From a virus: 23,010 nucleotides of DNA. How positions within the stretch are numbered: position 1 is the stretch's first letter; every line of letters starts with the position of its first letter. Shown one piece after another: positions 15,582 to 22,968 of the stretch. A model generated the notes under the pieces. The model made no database searches. It worked only from the letters and a program-made list of their open reading frames with translations, and was not told where the DNA came from. Where the stretch lies: positions 1-23,010 of IMG/VR virus record IMGVR_UViG_3300046557_000265; one strand, 5' to 3'. A program made the translations under genes and the position numbers.

Positions 15582-16241
15582 ATGAAAGGGCAATTCATCG
15601 CTGTAGAGGGTCTGGGAGGTTCCGGGAAGACCAGTGTGCTGGATCGGATGGAAGTGCAGCTGCAACAAGCCAACGTGCCTTACGTCCGCACTCGTGAGCC
15701 TGGTGGTACCTTCGCCGCCGAGTATCTACGTAAGCTGTGTCGTGAGGGGATTCCGGATAACCCTGGTAAACTGGATCCGATGACAGTGGCATTGTTGTTC
15801 AATGCTGCACGTGCCGAGAATATCAAGGACGTCATCAAGCCTGCATTGCAAGCAGGTAAGGTTGTGTTGTGTGATCGCTTCTGTGATTCCACTTTTGCTT
15901 TCCAGCAAGCAGCCGGTCTGAAGCAACTGCTGAATATTCACCTGGCTGCACACGGTGACTTCTTCCCGGACCTTACGTTCTTGTTGGATGGTGATCCTGC
16001 GATCTTCCAGAAGCGTATCACTCCAGAAGAAATGGCTCGTGACCAGTTCGACTCCATGGCAATGGACAAGTTAAACACGGCCCGTCTGAACTTTGTCAAT
16101 CTGACCAAGTACCGGATTCACGACGGTAGTTATGTTCTGGTAAACGCCGAGGTCAATCAAGATCAGGTGTATGCACAGGTTCTTCCTGGTTTGATGTCGG
16201 TAATCGACTTCATGAAGAAACGCCCTAAAACTGGGGTGTAG
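15582..16241 (+). CDS. tmk: Thymidylate kinase (dTMP kinase)
   Basis: 219 aa, close to the usual length. Phosphorylates dTMP to dTDP for phage DNA synthesis. The P-loop is GLGGSGKTS at 10-18. TREPGGT (37-43) is the family's substrate-loop motif. LCDRFCDSTFAFQ (96-108) is the DR-(Y/F)-x2-S-x2-A(F)-(Y/F)Q motif that contacts the base and Mg. LTFLLDGDP near 132-140 matches 'LTxxLDxxP'. The start has GGAAG upstream; an AT-rich gap at 15508-15560 includes TATATTTT at 15512, a degenerate look-alike of the early element. phiKZ also carries a thymidylate kinase near its late gene block. Confident from motifs. Confidence 0.93.
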   Translation: MKGQFIAVEGLGGSGKTSVLDRMEVQLQQANVPYVRTREPGGTFAAEYLRKLCREGIPDNPGKLDPMTVALLFNAARAENIKDVIKPALQAGKVVLCDRFCDSTFAFQQAAGLKQLLNIHLAAHGDFFPDLTFLLDGDPAIFQKRITPEEMARDQFDSMAMDKLNTARLNFVNLTKYRIHDGSYVLVNAEVNQDQVYAQVLPGLMSVIDFMKKRPKTGV

Positions 16242-16282
16242 TTGGTTCAGATGTTATAGTCCACAAACAAGAGGTTAGGGTT

Positions 16283-16471
16283 ATGACACCTGATGACGAA
16301 ATGCGCCAACGGCTTCACCTGGATGCTTTGGGTAAAGTCTACTCGACGATGCCTGCTGATCGTCCATCCTGGAACCCGAACGGACTGAAGGAGGATCCTG
16401 GTTTTGTTAAACCACTGGAACCACCTAAACAGTTTGGTTACGGCATGGAACTGAACCTACCGAAGAAATAG
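16283..16471 (+). CDS. Small unknown phage protein (62 aa)
   Basis: The ATG at 16283 has AGAGG well placed upstream, and the gene fits exactly between the kinase and the 203-aa gene. The product (starting MTPDDEMRQRLHLDALGKVY) is hydrophilic and Pro-rich in its second half (PPKQFGYGMELNLPKK), so probably a short helix with a disordered tail. No motif is recognised. The stop is eight bases before the next start, so co-expression is likely. Confidence 0.7.
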   Translation: MTPDDEMRQRLHLDALGKVYSTMPADRPSWNPNGLKEDPGFVKPLEPPKQFGYGMELNLPKK

Positions 16472-16479
16472 GAGTAAGC

Positions 16480-17091
16480 ATGAAACTCTACCATTACTCC
16501 GATTCGCAGTACGCTCAGTTACAAAGTCGTCGTGTATCGGGCCTTCCAGTTCCTGAGGGTGTTCGGGTCTCTGATGACTATCTTGATCACATCTCGTTCT
16601 TCTTCACCCCTATCCCCTCCAAGCTGATGCCGGATATCTTTTATAAAGGTCATCCGTTCTGGTACAAGGGCCACAAGCTTTATGAGCATGTGATCGAGGT
16701 GGATGATCTGGAAGACGAGTTCAACTTCCGGGTGGTTGAGAGCGAACGTAAAACGGCTTTGCTGGACGAGTTCTCCAAAGAGCACGATTGGGAAACCCAC
16801 GACCCAAAGAAGTTTGCTCTGTGGAAAGCAGAACTGTTTAAGATGCAAAAGAAGTACGGCGAGATTGGCTTCAATAAGGCTGCGTTCAAAACGTTTCTTA
16901 AAACCCTACCACGCGACGTTACGCGGTACGGGTACCTGGCTGCCAAAGCACGGGATGACTTTGACTGGGGTTACAACAAGTACGCTGCCAACGTTCCGCA
17001 CGTTATGTTGTATCCGCGTACCGGCATCGTAGCTGTTAAGGAAGTATCCGAGCTGACCATTGGTAACGATCACCGCAAGAAAGTTGTTTAG
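16480..17091 (+). CDS. Phage protein with N-terminal LYHYS motif, unknown function (203 aa)
   Basis: The ATG at 16480 has AGGAG. The N-terminus MKLYHYSDSQYAQLQSRR, then DHISFFFTPIPSKL (36-49), FWYKGHKLYEHVIEVDDL (61-78) and the C-terminal YPRTGIVAVKEVSEL resemble a family of uncharacterised proteins I have a general memory of from large phages. The YHYS start, an SFFF strand and a later YEHVIEV strand also recall the H-Y-E layout of ADP-ribosyltransferase-like folds, but I cannot place all catalytic residues. No signal or membrane span. It ends a short operon with the thymidylate kinase, before a strong hairpin. Function not assigned. Confidence 0.8.
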   Translation: MKLYHYSDSQYAQLQSRRVSGLPVPEGVRVSDDYLDHISFFFTPIPSKLMPDIFYKGHPFWYKGHKLYEHVIEVDDLEDEFNFRVVESERKTALLDEFSKEHDWETHDPKKFALWKAELFKMQKKYGEIGFNKAAFKTFLKTLPRDVTRYGYLAAKARDDFDWGYNKYAANVPHVMLYPRTGIVAVKEVSELTIGNDHRKKVV

Positions 17092-17098
17092 ATCACAC

Positions 17099-17142
17099 TA
17101 TAACTCCTCCTAGCCCAAACAGGCTAGGAGGAGTTATATTTA
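17099..17142 (+). terminator. Strong hairpin terminator, TATAA-type
   Basis: A 17-bp perfect stem (17099-17115 with 17122-17138) with loop CAAACA. The left arm starts TATAACTCC and the right arm ends GAGTTATA, followed by TTTAA. Same design as those at 10042 and 19818. It insulates the thymidylate kinase operon from the early promoter 26 bases downstream. Confidence 0.88.
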
Positions 17143-17163
17143 AGATACATCGGTTTTCAGGTC

Positions 17164-17171
17164 TATATTAC
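17164..17171 (+). promoter_or_regulatory. Putative phage early promoter (TATATTAC)
   Basis: An exact TATATTAC between a terminator and the 268-aa gene, 47 bases before that gene's ATG, followed by TTGGGTGAT. This is the phiKZ-type early element as I recall it. The arrangement of terminator, promoter, short leader and gene supports function. Confidence 0.7.
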
Positions 17172-17217
17172 TTGGGTGATTAAGACAATTAAGTCTTTCA
17201 TACTCCGGAGTAATACC

Positions 17218-18024
17218 ATGTCTCATTTCAACGCTGGCCAGTTTGACGAAATCGTTGCAGTTGTTAAAGCTAACGAAGGTGTTATCGGTGACGACCACAA
17301 CAATGGTAATGGCACCATGCAGATCGCTGGTCTTGCAATCTTCCGCAAGCCTGGTGTACAGAAAGGTATTGTAGTTCCTCTGTGCAGTAGCAAGGTTGGT
17401 TTCTGTCTGAACCATATGTATCTGGAAAACGGCACAGTTCGCGTCTCCCGTGACTCAGTGGGTGGCCTGATCGAAACCGGTAAGCACGCCAACCTGCAAG
17501 CCGCAGTGGAAGCGTTTAACGCTGAGCAAGAGCACAACCAGTGGAGCATGGGTGTCCTTGAACGTGTTGTTTACCTGGACGAAGAAACGTCTGATTGCAG
17601 CAATGCAGTTTACGTTGAAGGCGTTCGCGTAGAGACCACGTCTGAAGGCCTGGTCAAAGCTGTAGCGGAAGATGCGATTAACTTCCACGCAGTTCTGGTG
17701 GCAGCTCGCCGTGACAACGGTAACCTACTGGATGACCACAAGGGTGGTGAAGGACGGTTGCAGTTAAGCGGTATGGCGACACTTCACAAAGCAGATGGTC
17801 GTCTGATCACTGTTGCACTGATCAATGACGAGTACTTCTCGCTCAACGAGGTTGTGGTCAACGCCAACGGCCAGGCAGTGATAACACGTAATGCGGTGGG
17901 TGGGGTTGTCCACACTCCCAAGCGTCTGGGTACCACGATTGCCGAAGGCATTGCCATCTACAACAAAGGCGATGTTGAAGGACTGTGGCGTATTGGGCAA
18001 GTAACCAACGTAACAATGTTCTAA
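17218..18024 (+). CDS. Early phage protein made of two tandem copies of one domain (268 aa)
   Basis: The ATG at 17218 (MSHFNAGQFDE) has GGAG at 17207-17210; a frame start at 17176 lies in the leader. The protein is an internal duplication. Copy 1 (about 12-104) contains GDDHNNGNGTMQIAGLAIFR, LNHMYLENGTVRVSRDSVGG and AAVEAFNAEQEHNQW. Copy 2 (about 163-260) contains LDDHKGGEGRLQLSGMATLH, LNEVVVNANGQAVITRNAVG and EGIAIYNKGDVEGLW. A 58-residue linker (MGVLERVVYLDEET and on) lies between. Each copy looks like a small beta-rich fold with a C-terminal helix. No enzyme motif, signal or membrane span. I do not recognise the domain. The promoter suggests immediate early expression, so a host-interaction role is possible but unproven. 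Confidence 0.88.
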   Translation: MSHFNAGQFDEIVAVVKANEGVIGDDHNNGNGTMQIAGLAIFRKPGVQKGIVVPLCSSKVGFCLNHMYLENGTVRVSRDSVGGLIETGKHANLQAAVEAFNAEQEHNQWSMGVLERVVYLDEETSDCSNAVYVEGVRVETTSEGLVKAVAEDAINFHAVLVAARRDNGNLLDDHKGGEGRLQLSGMATLHKADGRLITVALINDEYFSLNEVVVNANGQAVITRNAVGGVVHTPKRLGTTIAEGIAIYNKGDVEGLWRIGQVTNVTMF

Positions 18025-18034
18025 ACTGGATGTA

Positions 18035-18070
18035 AAAGGCAGGGGAGAAATCCTCTGTCTTTTATTTTTT
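18035..18070 (+). terminator. Rho-independent terminator after the duplicated-domain gene
   Basis: The 12-bp stem AAAGGCAGGGGA (18035-18046) pairs with TCCTCTGTCTTT (18051-18062), with two G-U pairs and a GAAA loop, followed by TATTTTTTG. It closes the single-gene early unit. Confidence 0.82.
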
Positions 18071-18109
18071 GGGGGATTAGGAATATTCCTCTTCATCAAG
18101 GAGTTAGTT

Positions 18110-18574
18110 ATGCGATTGCTTACCGCGCTGTTTCTTATCTTTGTTTCGGTAGTTGTCCATGCTGGAGTTATGGATGGCATACCCAAGGATAAGCAAGAAG
18201 ATGTTCTGTTGAGCTGTGACACAGAAGACGCCAAAAGCCTGCTAGTTCTGCGTGACCCCAAGACAGACACCTTCACGATTCTCTACGGCCAGGACTTGCT
18301 CCAGCCGGAACAGACCATCGTTAAGCTGGGCAACGACATGGGTACCTCCTACCACCATTCAGCGGCGGAAGCAACCGACACTCGAGAGATCTACTCGGCG
18401 GATGGGCAAGAGTTCACTACAGTGGGCTACATGGATAAGGGCGGTGTCATCTCAGCGTATTACAAACTACAAACAGGTGTGACGGTGTTGATCTCGGATA
18501 AATGTACAGCTGCTAGCATCAGCACTGCATTTGATTTCTCTGAGAACTTTGCCAATATGACCACGGTTGATTAA
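18110..18574 (+). CDS. Exported small protein with Sec signal peptide, unknown function (154 aa)
   Basis: The ATG at 18110 has AAGGAG. The N-terminus MRLLTALFLIFVSVVVHA-GVMDG is a clear signal peptide: an Arg, a hydrophobic core of about 14, and an AHA cleavage box after residue 18. The mature protein of about 136 aa is acidic and probably beta-rich, with two Cys (36 and 131), which would allow one disulfide in the periplasm. No lipobox is seen, so it should be soluble in the periplasm rather than a lipoprotein. I do not recognise a family. It has its own terminators on both sides, so it is an independently transcribed unit. Phage periplasmic proteins of this size can block superinfection or modify the envelope; no such role is shown here. 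Confidence 0.85.
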   Translation: MRLLTALFLIFVSVVVHAGVMDGIPKDKQEDVLLSCDTEDAKSLLVLRDPKTDTFTILYGQDLLQPEQTIVKLGNDMGTSYHHSAAEATDTREIYSADGQEFTTVGYMDKGGVISAYYKLQTGVTVLISDKCTAASISTAFDFSENFANMTTVD

Positions 18575-18580
18575 AGTGGC

Positions 18581-18618
18581 GGGAGGGTTTCCTCCCCCTA
18601 CTCTTTCTTTTATTTTTT
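18581..18618 (+). terminator. Rho-independent terminator after the exported-protein gene
   Basis: GGGAGG (18581-18586) pairs with CCTCCC (18591-18596) across a GTTT loop. A pyrimidine run ending TTTATTTTTTT follows. Short but GC-rich stem with a long T tract. Confidence 0.78.
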
Positions 18619-18642
18619 TGCTCTAATTCTCAGGAGTACCCT

Positions 18643-19374
18643 ATGAACCGCTTTCGTGCAGCGGACCGCAAAAACTTCCAGCTCTTTCAGGGCATCCTTA
18701 CTGTTGTCGGTAACTACCTACCTCTGGACTTTATCTTCACTATTTTCAACCATATGAAGAAGAACCCAGAGGGTTACGATCATGTATGGCTGTACAACGC
18801 CCTGTGTGCCACCAAGGAGCTCTCTGCACTTCATTCCCTACCCGATAGTACACTTCACATCATGTACGCTGTCACGATGCTCATGGAGACGGGTAAACGG
18901 TATGACGGTGTTACCCCCGATGCATCAGCAGCCTTTGCCGTCGTATTCTTAAATGAACGTGCTGACGGTTTCTTTACCGACGAAGATATTCAAAGTATTT
19001 ACAAGAGCTGTCGTCGTGTCAGTTTATTGAACCTGCGTCCTTCAGTGGATACTATCGTTGCTGTCATTGCCAATGAGGTTCGTTTATTAACCGATGTCTT
19101 CTACCCAGATCATGCAAAAGTGGTAGTTGAATTTGTCAGAAACAATTCTACGCCTAATCTTAGCCCCATGGATCCTGATGAATGGTGCAAGGCGTTGGCT
19201 AGTAGTTTTGCTGAACGCTTTGGCCGTCGTGGAACGGCGTGGAAAACGCTGCCAGTTATGGTCCTTAACAACAAGCAGGAGCAGTTAAGAAACTTCCAGG
19301 TACTTGCTGACGACGCGGATTATGTCAGTGGTCTTGTGAAGAATAACTATAACCGCATTTTTGCTCGAAGGTAA
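18643..19374 (+). CDS. Unknown phage protein, possibly a degenerate HD-fold phosphohydrolase (243 aa)
   Basis: The ATG at 18643 has AGGAG. The protein is all-helical in appearance, without signal or membrane span. LHIMYAVTMLMETGKRYDGV (71-90) followed by TPDASAAFAVVFLNERADGF has the layout of an HD domain ('lllHDiGh... e.sa.ia...l'), and DHVWLYNAL near 46-54 could be the first His motif. However, the HD pair would be E82-T83, the later His position is RRVSLL (124-129), and the final Asp position is ANEVRLL (143-149). If the resemblance is real, the metal site is destroyed. This is a by-eye fold guess; an unrelated helical protein is equally acceptable. The next gene starts five bases downstream, so they are co-transcribed. 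Confidence 0.8.
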   Translation: MNRFRAADRKNFQLFQGILTVVGNYLPLDFIFTIFNHMKKNPEGYDHVWLYNALCATKELSALHSLPDSTLHIMYAVTMLMETGKRYDGVTPDASAAFAVVFLNERADGFFTDEDIQSIYKSCRRVSLLNLRPSVDTIVAVIANEVRLLTDVFYPDHAKVVVEFVRNNSTPNLSPMDPDEWCKALASSFAERFGRRGTAWKTLPVMVLNNKQEQLRNFQVLADDADYVSGLVKNNYNRIFARR

Positions 19375-19379
19375 TAGGT

Positions 19380-19808
19380 ATGTCAGAGTTCATCATGGAT
19401 TTGATAACGGTCATGATCTGGCTAACCGTTATTGTCTTACTGGTGATCAGGCGAAAGGAACGACGTGGGTTACTCTACGGACTGACCTTAACCGATGACG
19501 GTATGACGTTCTGGTATAGATTAGGAATCTATGCTGGGACTGTAACTATGGTTCGTGATGTAATGGTAAAGGAGCCCCAGCTTTCCGGAAATGTTGTAGG
19601 CTGGCTGTGTCGCTTCCCTGTTCGTTATACGAACAAGGAGATGTGTAACTACATCAGGATGTACGCTCCCTTCTGTTCTGATAAGACTCCTCATTCACAA
19701 GACCTGTGGATATTTAACGAGGTGGTCAATCGAAACAACAACGCTTTGATCAGTGTTTATGGTCAAGTATTTGTGTTTGACAATCGCGATGGTAAAGGCT
19801 TTTATTGA
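19380..19808 (+). CDS. Small N-terminally membrane-anchored protein, unknown function (142 aa)
   Basis: The ATG at 19380, five bases after the previous stop, has GAAGG upstream. Residues about 6-22 form one hydrophobic span (MDLITVMIWLTVIVLLV), followed at once by RRKERRG, so the C-terminal domain should be cytoplasmic by the positive-inside rule. That domain (about 30-142) has aromatic and Cys residues (GWLCRFPVRY, MCNYIRMYAPFC) but no recognised motif. No lipobox or signal cleavage site is evident. It ends just before a bidirectional hairpin. Co-transcription with the 243-aa gene suggests linked roles, by inference. Confidence 0.8.
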   Translation: MSEFIMDLITVMIWLTVIVLLVIRRKERRGLLYGLTLTDDGMTFWYRLGIYAGTVTMVRDVMVKEPQLSGNVVGWLCRFPVRYTNKEMCNYIRMYAPFCSDKTPHSQDLWIFNEVVNRNNNALISVYGQVFVFDNRDGKGFY

Positions 19809-19817
19809 AAAAGCAGC

Positions 19818-19862
19818 TATAAGCCCCTCCACCCTTTTCGGGGTGGAGGGGCTTATATTTAC
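19818..19862. terminator. Bidirectional hairpin terminator between convergent transcripts
   Basis: A 17-bp perfect stem (19818-19834 with 19841-19857) with loop TTTTCG. It starts TATAAGCCCC and ends GGGGCTTATA, with TTTA after it. The stop of the 142-aa gene is 9 bases before and the tail tube stop, on the other strand, 9 bases after, so one element serves both. Confidence 0.88.
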
Positions 19863-19871
19863 GCTTGGTGC

Positions 19872-20780
19872 TTAACCCAGGTAATCAGCTGCCTCGGCCG
19901 CTACGGTCGCTTTCGCTTGCGTCATGCGTTCGATGGTACCTGCGTTAGCCAGGTTTTCCAGAATCGCGGTGCGTTCCTGGAAGCCAGCCGGCGCAGTCAC
20001 TGCGTCAGGGTTGAACAGTGGCAACAGTGCCAACATTTTGCGAGCGATCTGTTTCACCGCGAGGGTATCCATTTCGATCACACCGGTGAATTCCATCTCG
20101 ATAGAGCGGATCTGGTTTTCATCGGCTTTGTTGCGTTTGATCTCGATCGGAACGGTCGTGGTCGGCTGACCCGCTACCAGGATCGCGGCGTGAGCTACGT
20201 CCTTCATGTTGCGGGTTGGCTCGAAGTAGATCGCCGAGTACGAGGTGTCGTCGAGCAACATGTCTCCTGGATCGTCCAGGATGACCATTTTGGCGTTCAG
20301 GATCTCAGGGTCCATTACACCCCAACGCGACCAGGTCTTCAACATGTGAGTGAATACTTCACCTTCCACGTCGTAGGCCTTGTGGGTCACGCTACCCAGG
20401 GAACGGGTAGCACCGGTTGCCACGGACATTTTGTGACCTGTCCACTCCATCGAACCGAAGTTGATCTCTGTGGAGTCACGGATGCCGCTCCATTCCTGCG
20501 AACGGTTCTCGAAGAACGCTTTGCACAGGGAATGAAGTTTGGTACCACCCGGCAGACGGGAGAAGAACTGAGGGGTACTCAGGACAATACACCAGCCCTG
20601 TTGAGACACATGAGGCTGAGCCGACATGTACTCGAAGATGTTGCCTGCCCAACCGTACATGCCACCGGCGTCGCCATCGATGACGGGACGATTACCGAGG
20701 TCCAAGGCCTCGACAAACGGGTCACTCGTTGGCATCAACGTGGTGTCTGTACGGTGCGGGTAGTTAGTATCAGCAGCCAT
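19872..20780 (-). CDS. Tail tube protein (phiKZ gp30-like)
   Basis: 302 aa. Predicted to polymerise as stacked rings forming the inner tail tube through which DNA passes. Recognition rests mainly on its place immediately after the sheath gene on the same strand, the order I recall for phiKZ gp29 and gp30, and on size. The N-terminus has a long loop region (DPFVEALDLGNRPVIDGDAG), a beta-rich middle (STEINFGSMEWTGHKMSVAT) and a strand near 220-235 (IRSIEMEFTGVIEMDTLAVK) typical of tube folds; the C-terminus is helical and Ala-rich. The ATG at 20780 has AAGGAG (20790-20795) overlapping the sheath stop. Heavily biased codons agree with an abundant structural protein. Confidence 0.75.
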   Translation of the reverse strand: MAADTNYPHRTDTTLMPTSDPFVEALDLGNRPVIDGDAGGMYGWAGNIFEYMSAQPHVSQQGWCIVLSTPQFFSRLPGGTKLHSLCKAFFENRSQEWSGIRDSTEINFGSMEWTGHKMSVATGATRSLGSVTHKAYDVEGEVFTHMLKTWSRWGVMDPEILNAKMVILDDPGDMLLDDTSYSAIYFEPTRNMKDVAHAAILVAGQPTTTVPIEIKRNKADENQIRSIEMEFTGVIEMDTLAVKQIARKMLALLPLFNPDAVTAPAGFQERTAILENLANAGTIERMTQAKATVAAEAADYLG

Positions 20781-20793
20781 AACTACTTACTCC

Positions 20794-22968
20794 TTACGAG
20801 TTGGTGGCCAGATCTTCTTCGTTGTAGGCGAAGAGGTCCAGGTTCATCATGTACTTACCCTTGTTGAAGTAAGCATGGGCGATAGTGTTCATCACAGCAC
20901 GACCACCCGGTTGGGTCTCGTCGTAGCTTGGTACGAACGTGATGGACTTGCACAGGCCACCGAGGCGATCGCGGCATTTGCGTTCCGCGCCGTCTTTGAA
21001 GTTAGCCACGTAGTCGGAAGCCGACAGCGAGGTGTCACCGCAGACGTTGTTCCACTCGTCTTGTGCGATCTTTTCGATGCACACGCAGAGGAAGTTGGTG
21101 ACCAAGTCCTTCAGCACGGAATCCGCGTTCGGGTACAGGGTAACCAGGCATGGACGGAACATGGTGTCAGTATTGCGCGTACGCAAAGTGATACCACCGT
21201 TGGTGAAGTTGTCACCGGCGACGAAGTCTTCCTCGAACTCGATGTTAGGCGAGTGCATGGTCCGCAGGTTACGGTTGTCCTTGCTGTCAGGCGAGAACGC
21301 TGCACGGATCACACCGGCGCTGTTACCAGCGAAGAGTGCAAACGCGTAAGCCAGGTCGAGGTTACCCGACATTGCATCAGCGCTCTTCTCGTCGATAACG
21401 TAAGCTTCGATGAGGTTGACCGCCGAACGGCAGGTTGGAGTACCCCAGTACTGGGATTCCGGGAACAGCTTGGCTTGTGCGGACAGCGCAGTGAAGCGCG
21501 AGTACACGTCGGCCAGGGTGTTGGTCTTGCCTGGCGTAAATACAGTCGCATCTGGAATCACGATGATGTCTTTACGGCTGGCCAGCAACTGTACCGAGAG
21601 GTCTTTAACTTCCTGGGAGAAACCAACGTCCCAGTAGAAGGATTGACGGTTCTTGGTGTAGTTCTTGGTTTCGGTGCCGGCGAGGTACTCGGTCATGTCC
21701 AGCGCCATCAGCTTGTTGTTAACTTCCCAAGCTTGAACGTTGGTGATCGGGTACTTGGCGTTGGCCAAGACGTTGAACGGATCGTCCAGTGCAGGCACGG
21801 TCACGTACGCCGGCAGTTTGCCGTCGGCATCCAGGAATGGCGAAACGCCGCCCTTGGCTTTAACCGAACCGGTCATGTCCCAGGTCACTGCGCCAGTGTT
21901 GACGAGCGCGTAGTACGGGGCACCGTTGTGGTTGACGCAGGTGAACGGGTTCATCTGCTGGAACGGGAACTGGCTCACATCGAGCATGTTCGGGTTGTTC
22001 GGCTCTTCAACGGCGTACATCGCCTGGCACAGCGAGGTGATGTGGTCTTCGTAGACGTAGACGTCGTTGAACGGCTGGTGAACAGGAACAACCTTACGGT
22101 TGACGTTCGTGCCGGTGAACTGGCCGAAACCGTCTTTGATGCTGAACTTCACACCATTGACTTCGGTTTTGAACAGGGTGTACGAAACAGTTTCCAGACG
22201 TTTTGGCGTCTTGGAGAAGCTGCGTGCGCCGATCTCGGTTTCGGTGAACATCTTCAGATCGAACGGGAACACGCCAGTGGCGGTCACGAATTCCGAAACT
22301 GCGCGCCAGTTAACGTTGTTATCGGTAACACCGGTAACCAGGCCACCGCGGTTGTACTGATCGCCCACACCACACACCGCTTCGTAAAGCGGGTAAACGA
22401 TGGTGTCAGGCACAGCCGGGATTTCACCGTTGGCTGGAGTGCCGGCAATGGTACGACGTTGCAGGCCGCCGACCGCTACACCTTTCTTCGCTTCAGGATC
22501 AGGTTTGATCTCGATGCTCAGTGCAGTGGTGAAGGTATCGCCGGTTGGAATCTTTTTACCTTCAGCGTCACGCTTGAACTTACCAGCCAGGTCACGCTCG
22601 TAGTCTGCCAACTCTACCAGTTGAACGAACGCAGAGATTGCCACCCGGGCAACTTCTTTGTTAGCCGATACACGGCGAACACCGATAGCTGCTTGACCGC
22701 CCTTGATGAGCTGACTGACCAGCGCAGAGTTCGGGTTGTAGAAGGGGGTGGTGTGGTCCAACACGTTGCCGAACTTCTTGGTGAAGTCAGCAGTGGAGAT
22801 CCACTGGGTACCCTTATCTTCCGCCAAATCACCCACAGGAGTGACCATGGTAATGACCGGAAGGTGCAGTGGATACGTCGGGGTGGAGATAGTGTAATCG
22901 GGGATCGACTTGTCGTTGATACCACGATTATTCACTTTCCCCGGAATGATGCTGTTAAGAACAGTCAT
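20794..22968 (-). CDS. Tail sheath protein (phiKZ gp29-like)
   Basis: 724 aa, in the size range of jumbo-phage sheaths (about 700). Predicted contractile outer tail tube. PLHLPVITMVTPVGDLAEDK near the N-terminus matches the first folded sheath strand region. The middle carries variable domains. ESQYWGTPTCRSAVNLIEAY and LDLAYAFALFAGNSAGVIRA (near 510-565) form the conserved sheath core, and the C-terminal 110 residues (LVTNFLCVCIEKIAQDEWNN onward, ending in the strand GGRAVMNTIAHAYF) fit the sheath C-terminal domain. The ATG at 22968 has GAGG about seven bases ahead. The start codon is 42 bases from the window edge, so any promoter is outside or in that leader. Very biased codons agree with high expression. 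Confidence 0.88.
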   Translation of the reverse strand: MTVLNSIIPGKVNNRGINDKSIPDYTISTPTYPLHLPVITMVTPVGDLAEDKGTQWISTADFTKKFGNVLDHTTPFYNPNSALVSQLIKGGQAAIGVRRVSANKEVARVAISAFVQLVELADYERDLAGKFKRDAEGKKIPTGDTFTTALSIEIKPDPEAKKGVAVGGLQRRTIAGTPANGEIPAVPDTIVYPLYEAVCGVGDQYNRGGLVTGVTDNNVNWRAVSEFVTATGVFPFDLKMFTETEIGARSFSKTPKRLETVSYTLFKTEVNGVKFSIKDGFGQFTGTNVNRKVVPVHQPFNDVYVYEDHITSLCQAMYAVEEPNNPNMLDVSQFPFQQMNPFTCVNHNGAPYYALVNTGAVTWDMTGSVKAKGGVSPFLDADGKLPAYVTVPALDDPFNVLANAKYPITNVQAWEVNNKLMALDMTEYLAGTETKNYTKNRQSFYWDVGFSQEVKDLSVQLLASRKDIIVIPDATVFTPGKTNTLADVYSRFTALSAQAKLFPESQYWGTPTCRSAVNLIEAYVIDEKSADAMSGNLDLAYAFALFAGNSAGVIRAAFSPDSKDNRNLRTMHSPNIEFEEDFVAGDNFTNGGITLRTRNTDTMFRPCLVTLYPNADSVLKDLVTNFLCVCIEKIAQDEWNNVCGDTSLSASDYVANFKDGAERKCRDRLGGLCKSITFVPSYDETQPGGRAVMNTIAHAYFNKGKYMMNLDLFAYNEEDLATNS

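Noticed and set aside
19917-20867. 316-codon plus-strand open frame opposite the tail tube gene
   Set aside because: Shadow frame. It would need to start beyond the bidirectional terminator and has no ribosome-binding site.
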